The notes under the pieces are model-generated. The model saw nothing but the letters and a program-made list of their open reading frames with translations, did not search any database and had not been told where the DNA came from. A stretch of 64,000 nucleotides of DNA from Coenobita brevimanus. Lineage: Eukaryota; Arthropoda; Malacostraca; Decapoda; Coenobitidae. Position numbers and translations under genes: made by a program. Where the stretch lies: NCBI GenBank assembly GCA_032717465.1, contig CM064715.1, positions 38,651,159 to 38,715,158 of the forward strand. The letters are read 5' to 3'. Numbering within the stretch: the first letter of the stretch is position 1; each line of letters opens with the position of its first letter. Of this stretch, positions 31,655 to 41,440 are shown piece by piece.

Positions 31655-31720
31655 ACAGGGAGTCTCTCTGAAGCTGTCTGGCGGTAGTAATAATAAAAGA
31701 AAATGGACATTACAGATTTA
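31655..31720 (-). repeat. GATTTTATTCA-family copy (minus), degenerate
   Basis: On the plus strand, GGGAGTCTCTCTGAAGCTGT, CTGGCGGTAGTAATAATAAA, the reverse of the family order. Confidence 0.45.
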
Positions 31721-31732
31721 GGAGGTTGAGAG

Positions 31733-32083
31733 TTTTTTTTTTTTTTTTTTTTTTTAATGTGTCCGACTCTGGGCATAGGCTTCACAGCCTGCTATCAAGG
31801 CCCAGCAGTCCTCCTACATACCATACACCTCTACATGTCACCACTTCGGCGCTAACACCCACCGTCCATATTGAATACATGCTAGGGCTGTCTCATACAG
31901 GACTGGTGTGTTGGTATTAGCGGGGGTATTTTTACGACATGTCGGCGGGTCTTCTGGTAGATCAGTAAAGCCTGATTTAATGAAATTCAAATCCTTAAAC
32001 TGTTCCCTGCCCCAGCCGGGATTCGAACCTGGGTCCGTTAGGACTGCAGGCCACCTCTCTACCGATTGAGCCACCGCCTCCTT
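31733..32083 (-). mobile_element. tRNA-derived SINE, full-length copy with poly(A) tail
   Basis: On the minus strand it begins GGAGGCGGTGGCTCAATCGG and continues TAGAGAGGTGGCC. The RNA polymerase III A-box (TGGCTCAATCGG) and B-box (GGTTCGAATCC) are both intact and spaced as in a tRNA. The body of about 260 bp is followed by an A-run, seen as T on the plus strand at 31733-31755. The related copy at 27.59 kb lacks the first part of the head, and a tail-only fragment occurs at 46.83 kb. It does not fold as a complete tRNA. Confidence 0.85.
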
Positions 32084-32164
32084 TGTCTACATGGGATCGT
32101 TGTTAAAATCAATAAAATCGTGTGCTGGTAGTACGAGTAAGCACAAAACTGAGAGAGTTCTCAG

Positions 32165-32420
32165 ACAGCTGAAGTCGCCGTGCCCGAACTTTGGTCTTCA
32201 CCATGACCTTGATTTTTTTCGAGCTGCATCAAAATCAAATTACTTCTTATCATCCCCAAACACAAAGTATGTGCCAATTATTATCCAAGTCGCATCAGGC
32301 ATTCATGAAATAATGCCGCACCCTGAACCTTGCCCTTGACCCTCGACTTTTGACCTACCATCAATCTGTACCAAAATACAATCATCTGTTCCCAGATCCA
32401 CACACACACTGTGCCAATTT
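32165..32420 (-). repeat. AAGGTCA-family repeat, minus orientation
   Basis: CACCATGACCTTGATTTTTT, CTTGCCCTTGACCCTCGAC, and ATCAATCTGTACCAAAATAC give the family's order in reverse complement, about two units. Confidence 0.5.
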
Positions 32421-32755
32421 TAATTCATATCGGATAATGCACTACTGAAGTATACTGTTAACACATCTAAAAACATATATGCAAAATAACTACATACACA
32501 CCCACTCGATTACAATAGCTACGCCTTCGATGTCACTAAAAAGGAGTTACTGTGTTGTTGGAGGGTTACGGTTTGTCTGCTGGGATTTCTCTTAACAGAA
32601 CAAAACCGCCTGGTTTTGACATAAACAAAATTCCAAGGTGTACCCATAGGAGAGAAAGTGTTATTCGCAGTACTTTGGAAACCACTGAGCAAAAGAATTT
32701 CTCTCGGCTGATCATAATCTTCAGATATTATCCTGAATAGAATATCTTAATCGGG
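32421..32755. other. No gene recognised
   Basis: Non-coding. The open frame 32552-32740 has no recognisable domain. Confidence 0.4.
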
Positions 32756-32759
32756 CTCA

Positions 32760-33350
32760 GCCAAAGAGTTAATGGAGATTACTTCTAACCTTTTTCACTA
32801 CGAGGGGTCCCTTAGTTCATTAAAATCCTCTAGCGGGCACAAGAATATATTAATGAGACGTCAACGTACTGAAGAAGATAAACTGTTGTTGGCCACTAAA
32901 TTGTTACCTACTTTAGTTGAAAAAAAAAAATAATAATAATAACTTTTTGTAAGCTGCAGTCGAATATAGAATTCTTAATTCTCTGTCAAAATGTTGTTCG
33001 AGATAGACTAAATTTTTCGTTGCGGGCAGTTTCTCTAACGTCAGTAAAGCTGTCTGACGTTAGCCCGGGGTGAAGCACAAAGTTCGAAATTTGCGGACAG
33101 GGTGGTTATTAATTTCATTCTCTTTTACTAAACTTACTGAACTACTTCAGTGCGATAACGTATCATTCATTTTATTCTTGCTAACTCTAGACGATCTGGT
33201 TCAGTATAAGAGAGCCTCTTTGATCTGGAAAGGATTAGATGGAGCTTCAATAAACTCCTTCAGCACAAGAGACGTTTCCAGTTCTGATTAAAATCGTCTA
33301 ATGATGATTAAGATAAACAGACATCATTGTACTGAAGGGGTTGCGTCTCC
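32760..33350. repeat. Cluster of GATTTTATTCA-family copies, mixed orientation
   Basis: Minus copies lie at about 32795-32870 (TTCATTAAAATCCTCTAGCG), 33015-33065 (GTCTGACGTTAGCCC) and 33255-33350 (ending TACTGAAGGGGTT). A plus copy lies at about 33135-33235 (CTTGCTAACTCTAGACGATC). The last two form a tail-to-tail pair. Confidence 0.6.
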
Positions 33351-33469
33351 CAGAACTGGTCATGCTTTAGCTTATAAAATCCTTCACTCTTATCACAAAA
33401 TTTACTGGTCTGTCATACGAAACTACCGTTTACCAATTCGTTACCTTTTATTACAATATATTTATGTTA

Positions 33470-34085
33470 ACCTTCCACAAAATGCAAGGATTTCGAGAAT
33501 AATTTCATTCTCATATACTAAAAAAAAAAAAATGCTTAACTCATTGAGTTCAGAGACATATTTTGTAGTTAAATCCTTGTTATCATCAGACGATTTTCTT
33601 CGGCTTAAGAACTTTCTAACTGACGTGTTTTTGTTTTAATTAACACCCTCATTATTTGGAAACGCATTTGAACCGGAGTTAAATTGAAAGGAAATGACGA
33701 GAATCAGTTAAAAATCAATGTCATTGGATTCATTGGGCTTATATCACAGTGTGTTAAAATCTTTCGTAAATAATCTTACTCTTTCCTCACAATGTGCTAG
33801 GCTTGCTTACATTAATAATTTCGTTCTGCTTCATTCAAGATTTACTTGTGTCTCCCACAACATACTAAGTTTTTGTCAATAATTTCGTTTTACTTTACCA
33901 CAGTTTACTTATTCTTTCAAAAGGTACAAAATTTCCGACAGAACTCCCCCAGCGCACTACAGTATCATTATATATTATTTTCAGTCTCCTTTATTTCAGT
34001 TTCCTTAAATCTTCCACAACGTACTAAGCTGTCGGTAATAATTTCATTCGTCTTTATTTCAGATTTACTGAAGTCTCCCGCCACG
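33470..34085 (+). repeat. Degenerate ~110-bp tandem repeat with AATAATTTCATTC
   Basis: The word CAATAATTTCGTTTTACTTT or close variants occurs near 33496, 33812, 33878 and 34038. Each is preceded by a CCACAACATACTAAG-like block and followed by ATTTACTT. A GATTTTATTCA-family copy is embedded at about 33540-33630. Confidence 0.5.
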
Positions 34086-34099
34086 TCTTTTCATTCACA

Positions 34100-34435
34100 G
34101 GATTAAGTGAGGGGGAGGGGGGGATGAGATGCCTTCACCTCATCCCGTTGTACGAACATCCCAAATTTAGTGAGCCAAATTTCGCAGTACGGGGTTATGA
34201 AAATTTAGCGGGGCCGGCCCTGTACTGGCGAGAGGATGAAGCACCTGATAACGAGGGGCTGGCGGACTGATAATTACCGGGCCCTGGCTAATCTCGGGAG
34301 GAAATATGCCGCTATGAGGATAATAAGAATAATCGGGAGTAAGTGCAGCGACGAGGAAAAATAACCGAAGGGAAGATTATGTGGGGGTAAGGAGATGTGT
34401 GGGACCTGGACCAGCCGAGCGTGGGTGTGTGTCCC
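34100..34435. other. GC-richer unique segment, no gene
   Basis: Between repeats lies a segment of higher GC content with no array and no long open frame (for example GCGGGGCCGGCCCTGTACTGG near 34210). It has the look of single-copy intergenic or intronic sequence, but nothing shows a function. Confidence 0.4.
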
Positions 34436-34438
34436 ACG

Positions 34439-34748
<310 letters not shown>

Positions 34749-34749
34749 A

Positions 34750-35265
34750 TGTCAGATTCGCAGCGGTTATGAAGTACTGGCCGTTTATATTTGGTTGCTT
34801 GTAATGGGAAAAATTACCTAGTTCCACTCCCAGTTAACAAACTATGTATTTTGTATCGCTTTATTTTACTATGGCCAGCAAAAACTATGATCAGAAAATA
34901 TGTTATGAATTGCCAAACCTCAGAATACAGCAACGAAGAACAGAGAGATTGTCATTAGGGAGTGGAAACAGATAATCTCCCCCATTTCAGAATTTACATT
35001 TACTGTAAGCAACCAATTCTCAGTATCCATTGGGAATTCAACATATGCTCATAGAGCATTTATACCTGCTAATGAACTCAGAAAACATCTCTTGAAGTTA
35101 GTACGTCTGCCTCTGGGACTCCCTACATACACGTAACTAATCTCACATACGGATAATAGTGCTTGCCCCCCAGTTTTGCGGGACTAATTAATAGCTTTCC
35201 TTCACAGAACGTTTGCAAATGCCATGAGCTTAGTTTCCATGCCGTTATTGAACCCACAATGACCA
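34750..35265. other. No gene recognised
   Basis: Unique-looking sequence with no domain-bearing frame. Confidence 0.45.
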
Positions 35266-35269
35266 ATTC

Positions 35270-35680
35270 TGACGATAAAGTCGAAATAATAATATTCGTA
35301 AATATTCGTGTATCGCGATTTGCGACACTTTCGCGCCGGCTCGTTGTGCGCGTTCTCCATTTTATTTTTTCATTATTATTCTGATATTCCCTAGACTTAC
35401 CCTGACCTTATGCAAAAAGAATTAAGCCGATATTTATTACCGTTCTCGTGAAAGGAACGAACAAACTCACAGACCAAAATTTTTTGTTTGCCGTGATTTC
35501 CGAAAATTTTGTCCTGTTGCGTCTCTCGCGATCGGCAAAATTTTTGTTTGACATTTTTCTAACTCCCCGGACTTACCCCGACCTGATGCAAAAAAGACTT
35601 AGGTCAGTATCTATTACCGTTCTAGCGAAAGATATGAACAAAAGCACAGACAGACACACACATACACAGCAATTTATTTC
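35270..35680 (+). repeat. ~178-bp tandem duplication
   Basis: TAGACTTACCCTGACCTTAT with GCAAAAAGAATTAAGCCG (near 35391) recurs as CGGACTTACCCCGACCTGAT with GCAAAAAAGACTTAGGTC (near 35569). Both are followed by TATTACCGTTCTCGTGAAAG-like text. The preceding TCGCGAT-type words also recur. Confidence 0.7.
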
Positions 35681-36025
35681 ATTTTACAGTTTATGTCATA
35701 CATGTTCGTTCTTTTCCAAGAATTTACCTGTAACTATCTTGAAGTAGAAAACTCCTAAAAAGTAAAATAAGCGCCAGCGACCTGGAATTCTATACTACAA
35801 CCTGTTTGTCTGATGATGCACTCGAGTCCTCCGTGGCCACTATTTCACTCTCGCCACAATAAGTATCTGAACTGCACTGATTAATGGGAATCCTTGCCTT
35901 CCATCTACTTCGTCTCGAAGGCTCTTAAGCCTTCGGTGGGAAATAACTTATCCGTCAACAAAAACTATAATGCTGTAATTCTGAAATATGTGAGTCTGAA
36001 CTTACTGTAATCTTGACTCTGAATT
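35681..36025. other. No gene recognised
   Basis: Non-coding unique-looking sequence. Confidence 0.4.
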
Positions 36026-36029
36026 ATGT

Positions 36030-36115
36030 GACCAAAAACTGTGCCATGTCACTTAATGATACTGAACAACTTCAAAAGCAAGTTGGATGATTTATATCGA
36101 AAATTAGATGGTGTC
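36030..36115 (+). pseudogene. Possible CR1-like LINE C-terminal remnant
   Basis: The plus strand near 36060 spells LNNFKSKLDDLY, the order seen at the extreme C-terminus of CR1/L2-type proteins (SLNSFKxxLDxxL). Nothing upstream extends the match, so it is a very short fossil or a chance similarity. Confidence 0.3.
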
Positions 36116-36264
36116 TGCGTGTCTAGATCTATCTTAGTTTTGGTCAGACTTTAATCTTTGGACATTAAGCCACTCCTGTCCTCAAGAAACATAGTCTGAG
36201 GGTAGCCAGAGTAAATGAGTTTTTAAAATCTGGTCATCAACAAAAGGATACTGGAGAGTGTTTA

Positions 36265-36365
36265 GCTTTTAATTCCTTCAGTCCGATGACATATTTCATA
36301 TTTTAGTCTATCTCTAAATGACTTTTGTTTAGCTAAAGAGATACTTTACTAACAGGAAAAATCAG
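36265..36365 (+). repeat. GATTTTATTCA-family copy, degenerate
   Basis: AATTCCTTCAGTCCGATGAC and ACATATTTCATATTTTAG begin the copy. The core box is altered (ACTTTTGTTTAGC). Confidence 0.45.
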
Positions 36366-36417
36366 GTAGATTTTTTTTTTTTTTAGCCTATTTAGTACTA
36401 GAGTACCCTTGTATCAT

Positions 36418-36635
36418 AATAATAATAGCAGTAGTAGTAGTAGTAGTAGTAGTAAAAGCAGTAATAATAATAATAATAATAATAAAACTGCAAAAGAAGA
36501 AGAGGAAGAGGAAGAGGAAGAAGAAGAAGAAGATGGAGAAGAAGAAGCAGCAAGAGGAGGAAGAGAAGGAGAAAGCGGCAACGACGATGACAACGACGAT
36601 GACGACGATAAAGAAGAAGAAGAAGAATCCCTTAA
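36418..36635 (+). repeat. Trinucleotide-rich tract (AGT)n, (AAT)n, (GAA)n
   Basis: Successive AGT, AAT and AAG/GAG triplet blocks give Ser-, Asn- and Glu-rich frames. It abuts the inverted-repeat element at 36645. Confidence 0.9.
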
Positions 36636-36644
36636 ACCGTGCCC

Positions 36645-36975
36645 ACCAATGGGGAACTTCAGAAGCTAACCCGACAGATGTCACTGCGATAGTGTAAGCG
36701 ATAGTATGCCTTTAAGGGTTCTTATACAAATTAAATGTTTTCTATAATAGTGCATTGCATGTGAATAAAACTATGCCCAAGTACTGTGTTTCATTTCACA
36801 TTTTTTATATATAATAATATTAATAAACGGAATCCTACGTATATTAAAAAAAAAATAATCGGAAAACTGATCGTCTGGCTTCTCTTTGATGGACTGGTAA
36901 AAATTTCTCGCACTACATTATATACAGAACGGTCCAAGCACATTTCCTATCGTCGATGGAAATGCTGGACATGTT
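36645..36975 (+). repeat. Left terminal inverted repeat
   Basis: Runs from ACCAATGGGGAACTTC to about the CTATCGTCGATGGAAATG word. It contains an AATAAA word (GTGAATAAAACTATGCC) that is kept in the other arm as GTGAATAAACCTATGC. Confidence 0.75.
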
Positions 36976-37190
36976 GAGACCAAGTACAGTATATGTAGAG
37001 AGAGAAAAAAAAAACCTAACTCATTATAAATGAAAATATTTTTGGTATCTCCCTACAATTTTTAAAAGAATTTAACAATGTACAACCTATTTCATGTAGA
37101 TACCAGCTATCGCCACACACAGTAATAGACATAGCTTAATAACATTAGATATAGCTTAATAACATAGATAGAAAATATTAATGAACTTAC

Positions 37191-37365
37191 CATAAGTGAT
37201 GTAATCATCCTTCGTGAAGTGGTCCTTACACACCACGCTGGTCTTAGATGGTGCCCATTTGTCTCGTCTTAAGGCGATCAGCCACAGTTTCTTCTGTTCT
37301 TTATCCCGTGGAAATGTGTGACCACCGTAACAGGAATATAAAGGAACGCAACAATATGCAGGCAT
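37191..37365 (-). CDS. THAP zinc-finger domain exon (partial gene)
   Basis: On the minus strand, a start at 37365 (MPAYCCVPLYSCYGG) leads into GGHTFPRDKEQKKLWLIALR, RDKWAPSKTSVVC and KDHFTKDDY. This is the C2CH THAP pattern: an N-terminal cysteine pair, a W in helix/loop position, the RxxKWxP segment, and C-x2-H with HF. At 37191 the frame meets G|GTAAGT, a consensus splice donor. Upstream, TATTTGTACAG and then CACTAG lie just before the ATG and could be an acceptor. The first cysteines are spaced by five residues (CCVPLYSC), one more than the usual two to four. The exon ends soon after the HF, so the AVPTF box, if any, would lie in another exon. THAP domains bind DNA in P-element transposases and in host THAP proteins. 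The location between inverted repeats favours a transposon origin. Confidence 0.7.
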
Positions 37366-37598
37366 CCTAGTGCTGTACAAATAAACGAAAAGTCAAGAGT
37401 TTCTACAGTCTTGCCACATTGGTTGTTTTAGTTGGGTATAATACTGCGTGGCGATAACTGGTAACTATTACAAATGGGCTGTACATCTTTCACATTTCTA
37501 ATAGTTATATGCCAGACAAGAAAATCTTTTATTTCTACTGAATGTTACAGTTTCCTTTCTACAGGCATACGTGGTCTCATCATGTTCCTTATTGTTTC

Positions 37599-37720
37599 CT
37601 AAGTCTGCTAATACCAAGTCGGTTCACTTTCCGTCAGTGCTCAGGGAGGCGTGGCTTGTGTGACGTCAGCTGGCGTAAGTAACAGAAAATGTATAAAAGG
37701 GCAGACTCAAATTAAACATT
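37599..37720 (+). promoter_or_regulatory. Promoter-like block: GC-box-like, CRE and TATA
   Basis: GGGAGGCGTGG (about 37643-37653), a perfect palindromic CRE TGACGTCA (37661-37668) and TATAAAAG (37692-37699) follow in order, with about 23 bp between CRE and TATA. The next ATG is at about 37727 and gives only a 15-codon frame. The upstream word CTGCTAATACCAAGTCGG recurs inverted near 38015, together with a second GC-box (GGGGGCGGAG on the minus strand, about 37970) and TGACATCG in place of the CRE. No TATA match is seen in that second copy. Confidence 0.5.
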
Positions 37721-38029
37721 TATGATAATGGAAAACGAAGAAGGGGAAGAAGAGCAGACTCGTTTAACCCTATAATATAGCAGTAGGTTCCCTCACACCT
37801 CTACATCTTCCCTCACACATTTCAGTCCCTCCCTTCACTTCTCCGGACTGAAAATGTGTCATAGTCTGATGAATGCAGCAAGCATACACCCACACTCATG
37901 GTCAGGAGTCAACTGAACACTGGGGTTTCATGCCAGAGCCAGTCGATGTCACTCCAATGCTCCGCCCCCTGCGCGAGCTTGGAGCTGTTTTAGAAGGAAG
38001 TGATCCGACTTGGTATTAGTAGACTGACA

Positions 38030-38352
38030 TTGTTTCCATTGACGATATGAAACCTACTTCGACCTTATGATGTATCGTTTGAAAAATTATTATCCGTCCA
38101 TCAAAGAGAAGCCAAACGATCAGTTTTCCATGACTATTTTTTTAGATAATATACGTAGGATTCTATTCATTAATATTATAATATATAAAATGTGTATAAT
38201 GAAACACATAGTACTTGAGCATAGGTTTATTCACATGGAATGCACTAGTACAGAAAACATATTATTTCTGTAAGAACCCTTAAAGGTGTACTATCACTTA
38301 TGCTATCCCAGTGACATCTATCAGGTTAGCTTCTGCAAAGTTCCCCATTGGT
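38030..38352 (-). repeat. Right terminal inverted repeat
   Basis: Reverse complement of the left arm, from ATTGACGATATGAAACC to CCCCATTGGT. Two or three small indels (for example TGC after GGGGAACTT) separate the arms. Confidence 0.75.
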
Positions 38353-38369
38353 TTTGGAGTTGAACATTT

Positions 38370-39070
38370 GAGAGCCGCGTTACCTTGGCCTTCGACCGCA
38401 TGCTCTCAAAATTGAATTATATCTTTCCTGACCCTTCCCCCCCACACAAACTTTGGTTCAGATCATATCAAAACTGAGTTAACTTTGCCCTGTGACACTG
38501 AACTTTGATTTTTCCCTGTGATCTTGACCTCTGGCCGTTCTCAAAATTGAATCCTTGTACAGTACTGCATTCTTGCCTTATCCCCAACATTTCCACAAAG
38601 ATTTATATAAACTGAAGACATTTGTTTAAGTTTACCTTGCCCTGTTACCATGACCTTGGATCATTGTTCTTTAAAACAGTAAATTTGCTCCTTTCCTGAT
38701 CCATAATCCTTTCACCATGTATGATTAAAATCAATTCAGATCTCTTTCAAATGTTTTGTTATAATAACACACACACACACACACGGGGGCCGTATTTTGA
38801 CCTTGTCCTGAGGCATTGGCTTTCTACTGATTTTTCTCAAAACTGCATCATTCCATTCTCGCCTCGCCCATAACTCTTCCCCTACGATTGGTCTGAACTG
38901 GAGAAAAACTACTTAAACTAAATTAGTTTGGTGAACGTTTGACCCAGCCCTATACCCTTGACCGATGGTTAAGTATTGTTAAAAAAAAAAAAAAATCTCG
39001 TTGGCAGATTCACAATCCTTCCATCCTTCCTCTGAGTTTCTTTAAAAACGGATAAAGTTGAGATTTTTTT
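38370..39070 (-). repeat. AAGGTCA-family tandem array, minus orientation, five units or so
   Basis: Repeats of TTACCTTGGCCTTCGACC, TTCTCAAAATTGAATTATAT, CCTGACCCTTCCCC, ACTTTGGTTCAGATCATATC and TGATCTTGACCTCTGGCC, with restarts near 38395, 38505, 38635, 38800 and 38945. The TGACCT/AGGTCA half-site recurs throughout. Confidence 0.65.
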
Positions 39071-39071
39071 T

Positions 39072-39074
<3 letters not shown>

Positions 39075-39116
<42 letters not shown>
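39075..39116 (+). repeat. (AC)n microsatellite
   Basis: A clean run of about 40 bp. Confidence 0.95.
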
Positions 39117-39119
<3 letters not shown>

Positions 39120-39120
<1 letters not shown>

Positions 39121-39650
39121 AAACAATCACGTGCATGCTCCACTCAAAGCGTAACACCCACCCTGACTGCCCAGGCTCTTGTGTAATTATTATAATCACA
39201 ATATGATCGGTTTTAAGGTTCGCAAATGTACAGGGCGGCCGACAATAATTTAACCCTCTTTGATGACGTCTTCACTTGTAAGTTATCCCACGTAATCGCA
39301 GCAGACTTTATTCATCCAAGTGATTCATAGGAATCTGACGCCGTTAACATCAACCACCTCATAGTTGGAACAATTCTAGCATTCTATTTCAGCTAATACA
39401 AGACGGTGATGTGAGCGAATTTAGTCAGCCAATAGTGAGTCCTAGGAGGATTATGGTGCTAATACTGTCGCCTTAACTCTCTCATGGACGCAACAACTAT
39501 AGTCCTTTATTCCAACTAACCCCAGAAGATTCAGGTGAGAATGAGTCATAAGAACCTGAGAGTAACATTACAGTGACAAAAATGTCACTTAACTTACACA
39601 CAGAGATCATCTCAGCAAACGGTTGGGTATCTGTGTAGGATTTATCCTTG
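39120..39650. repeat. Degenerate GATTTTATTCA-family copies in otherwise unique sequence
   Basis: A diverged plus-strand copy lies at about 39250-39330 and another at about 39475-39560 (CCTTTATTCCAACTAACC, AAGATTCAGGTGAGAATGAG). The latter resembles 24.03-24.12 kb in its CATAAGAACCTGAGAGT end. Confidence 0.45.
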
Positions 39651-39759
39651 AATGAGATGCTGTGGTCACGTGATTAACTTTATATATTTATCGTTAACCA
39701 TCATTGTTATTAACATTGTCATCAGATGTACCATCAACAGCCACTGTATAAGTCTTCTT

Positions 39760-40065
39760 ATCATCTTCATCATTATCATCATCATCATCATCGCCGTCGT
39801 CTTCGTTGTCGTCCGAGTCATAAATATCCTCTTATTCCTTCATCTCCCGCTCATCATTATCATCATCATCTTCATTATCGTTATCATTAGTGTCATCACT
39901 ATTACATTTACCACTATCATCTTCATTTTCGTCGTCGTTCTTACAATAATTGTTCAGATATTCCTCCTCCTCCTCCTCCTCATCATCATCATCATCATTA
40001 TCATCATCACATCATCATCATCGACATCATCATCATCATCATCACCACCACCATTATTTTTAGCC
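39760..40065 (+). repeat. (ATC)n-rich degenerate trinucleotide tract
   Basis: TCATCATCA blocks interrupted by TCGTCGTC, TCCTCCTCC and TTATTATC. The Ile/Val-rich 141-codon frame (39652-40077) is produced by the repeat and is not a membrane protein I would defend. Confidence 0.85.
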
Positions 40066-40079
40066 TGTGTAAACTGATA

Positions 40080-40425
40080 TCTCAAGATTTTCTCTGCCCT
40101 AATCTCTTGGCTGTAAAAAAAAAAAAAAAAAATCCCTGTTATTCCACCTTATGACAAATAATCGCCGGCAACCGTATGCTGACCTAGACCCAGATTATTT
40201 AACCTGTGATTAAGAGAGAAAGTGGAAGCTCCAACTTTTTAAAAAACATTGTTGAATCACACGACAGAAAATTTTACAAGTATGACCTTCGTGAGTCTTT
40301 GCTAATTGCGCTGAGTAGGGTGGACTCCAGTCTAAGCATCTGCTAACTTCACATGTATTTTAAAACTGACCGTCATAAATCAAGGGTTGGGTTACATCTT
40401 CACGTATTTAGTTTTAATGAAATTG
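40080..40425. other. No gene recognised
   Basis: A poly(A) run at 40116-40132. Non-coding. Confidence 0.45.
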
Positions 40426-40429
40426 CTGG

Positions 40430-41440
40430 TACTACTACCTAGCCTTACTCAAGCCATAACCTATTTTTATTCTAACCATGCCCTCCCCTTACTCTGACCA
40501 TGACAGAACCTTACTTTCATCATAACCTATCCTTACTCACGCCATGATCTAATTCTACACCGACCATGATCTTACCATACTCAAGTCATAACCTGCCTTT
40601 CCTCAAGCCATAACCTTAGTCAAGCCATAACCTAACCTCACCCAAGTCGTAGCTTAACCGTATTCAAACCATGACCTAACCTTATTCAAACCATGACCAA
40701 ACCTTAATCAAACCATGACCTAACCTTATTCAAACCATGACCTAACCTTATTCAAACCATGACCAAACCTTAATCAAACCATGACCTAACCTTATTCAAA
40801 CCATGACCAAACCTTAATCAAACCATGACCTAACCTTATTCAGTCCATGACCTAACCTTATTCAATTCATGACCTAACGTTATTCAACCCATGATTTAAC
40901 CTTATTCAAACCATGACCTAACCTTATTCAACCCATGACCTGACCTTATTCAACCCATGACCTAACCTTGTTCAAATCATTACCTAATCTTACTCAAGTC
41001 ATAACCTAACCTCACTCAAGCCATGATGTAACCTTACTCTAACCATGACCTAACCTTACTCAAACCTAACCTAACTCAAGCTATAACCTAACCTTACTCA
41101 AACCATAACTTAACCATACTCAAACCATAATTTAACCTTACTCAAACCATAACTTAACCATACTCAAACCATAATTTAACCTTACTCAAACCATAACTTA
41201 ACCTTACTCAAACCATAACCTAACCTTACTCACCCAATAGCCTAACCCTATTCATCCAGTAACCTAACCTTACTTAAACCATGACCTAACCTTACTTAAA
41301 CCATGACTTAACTTCAGCTGAACAATATCTAGCCTTACCCAAACCATGATAAACGTTACTCAAACTATAATCTAATCTTGCCCAGACCGTGACCCAGCCC
41401 AACATTAATCAAACCAGGACCAAACACTAATCAAACTATG
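40430..41440 (+). repeat. 22-bp minisatellite (CTTATTCAAACCATGACCTAAC)
   Basis: About 45 head-to-tail units of CCATGACCTAACCTTATTCA type, cleanest between about 40660 and 40980. Edges degenerate into CATAACCTAACCTTACTC. Local higher-order duplication is visible, since a 66-bp block with CCAAACCTTAATC repeats two to three times. CCTAACC words recall the arthropod telomere unit but are not in pentamer register. Confidence 0.85.

Larger units (their letters stand above)
36645..38352. mobile_element. THAP-containing DNA transposon candidate with ~330-bp terminal inverted repeats
   Basis: The sequence starting ACCAATGGGGAACTT at 36645 is the inverted counterpart of the sequence ending at 38352. 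The arms match with about 80% identity by eye over roughly 320-330 bp. Shared words include AGATGTCACTG, CTTTAAGGGTTCTTA, CATGTGAATAAA, AATCCTACGTATATTA and TTGGCTTCTCTTTGATGGAC (in one arm CTGGCTTC). The ~1.05-kb centre has a THAP zinc-finger exon on the minus strand (37365-37191) and a promoter-like block on the plus strand. THAP domains are typical of P- and Kolobok-type transposases, so a non-autonomous or decayed relative is the best explanation. No catalytic transposase core and no clear target duplication (8 bp or TTAA) could be seen. Confidence 0.65.

Noticed and set aside
31960..32083. Functional tRNA gene
   Set aside because: The A- and B-boxes are present, but the cloverleaf does not close, and a SINE body with a poly(A) tail follows.
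36409..36669. Ser/Asn/Glu-rich acidic frame
   Set aside because: Translation of consecutive AGT, AAT and GAA triplet repeats.
37727..37774. Short plus-strand peptide downstream of the TATA box as a gene
   Set aside because: Only 15 codons with no homology I can recognise; it may be a leader exon, but nothing shows that.
39652..40077. 141-codon Ile/Val-rich frame resembling a membrane protein
   Set aside because: It is produced by degenerate (ATC)n and (TTA)n triplets.
40430..41440. CRISPR-like array of short direct repeats
   Set aside because: There are no unique spacers between units; it is a contiguous eukaryotic minisatellite.
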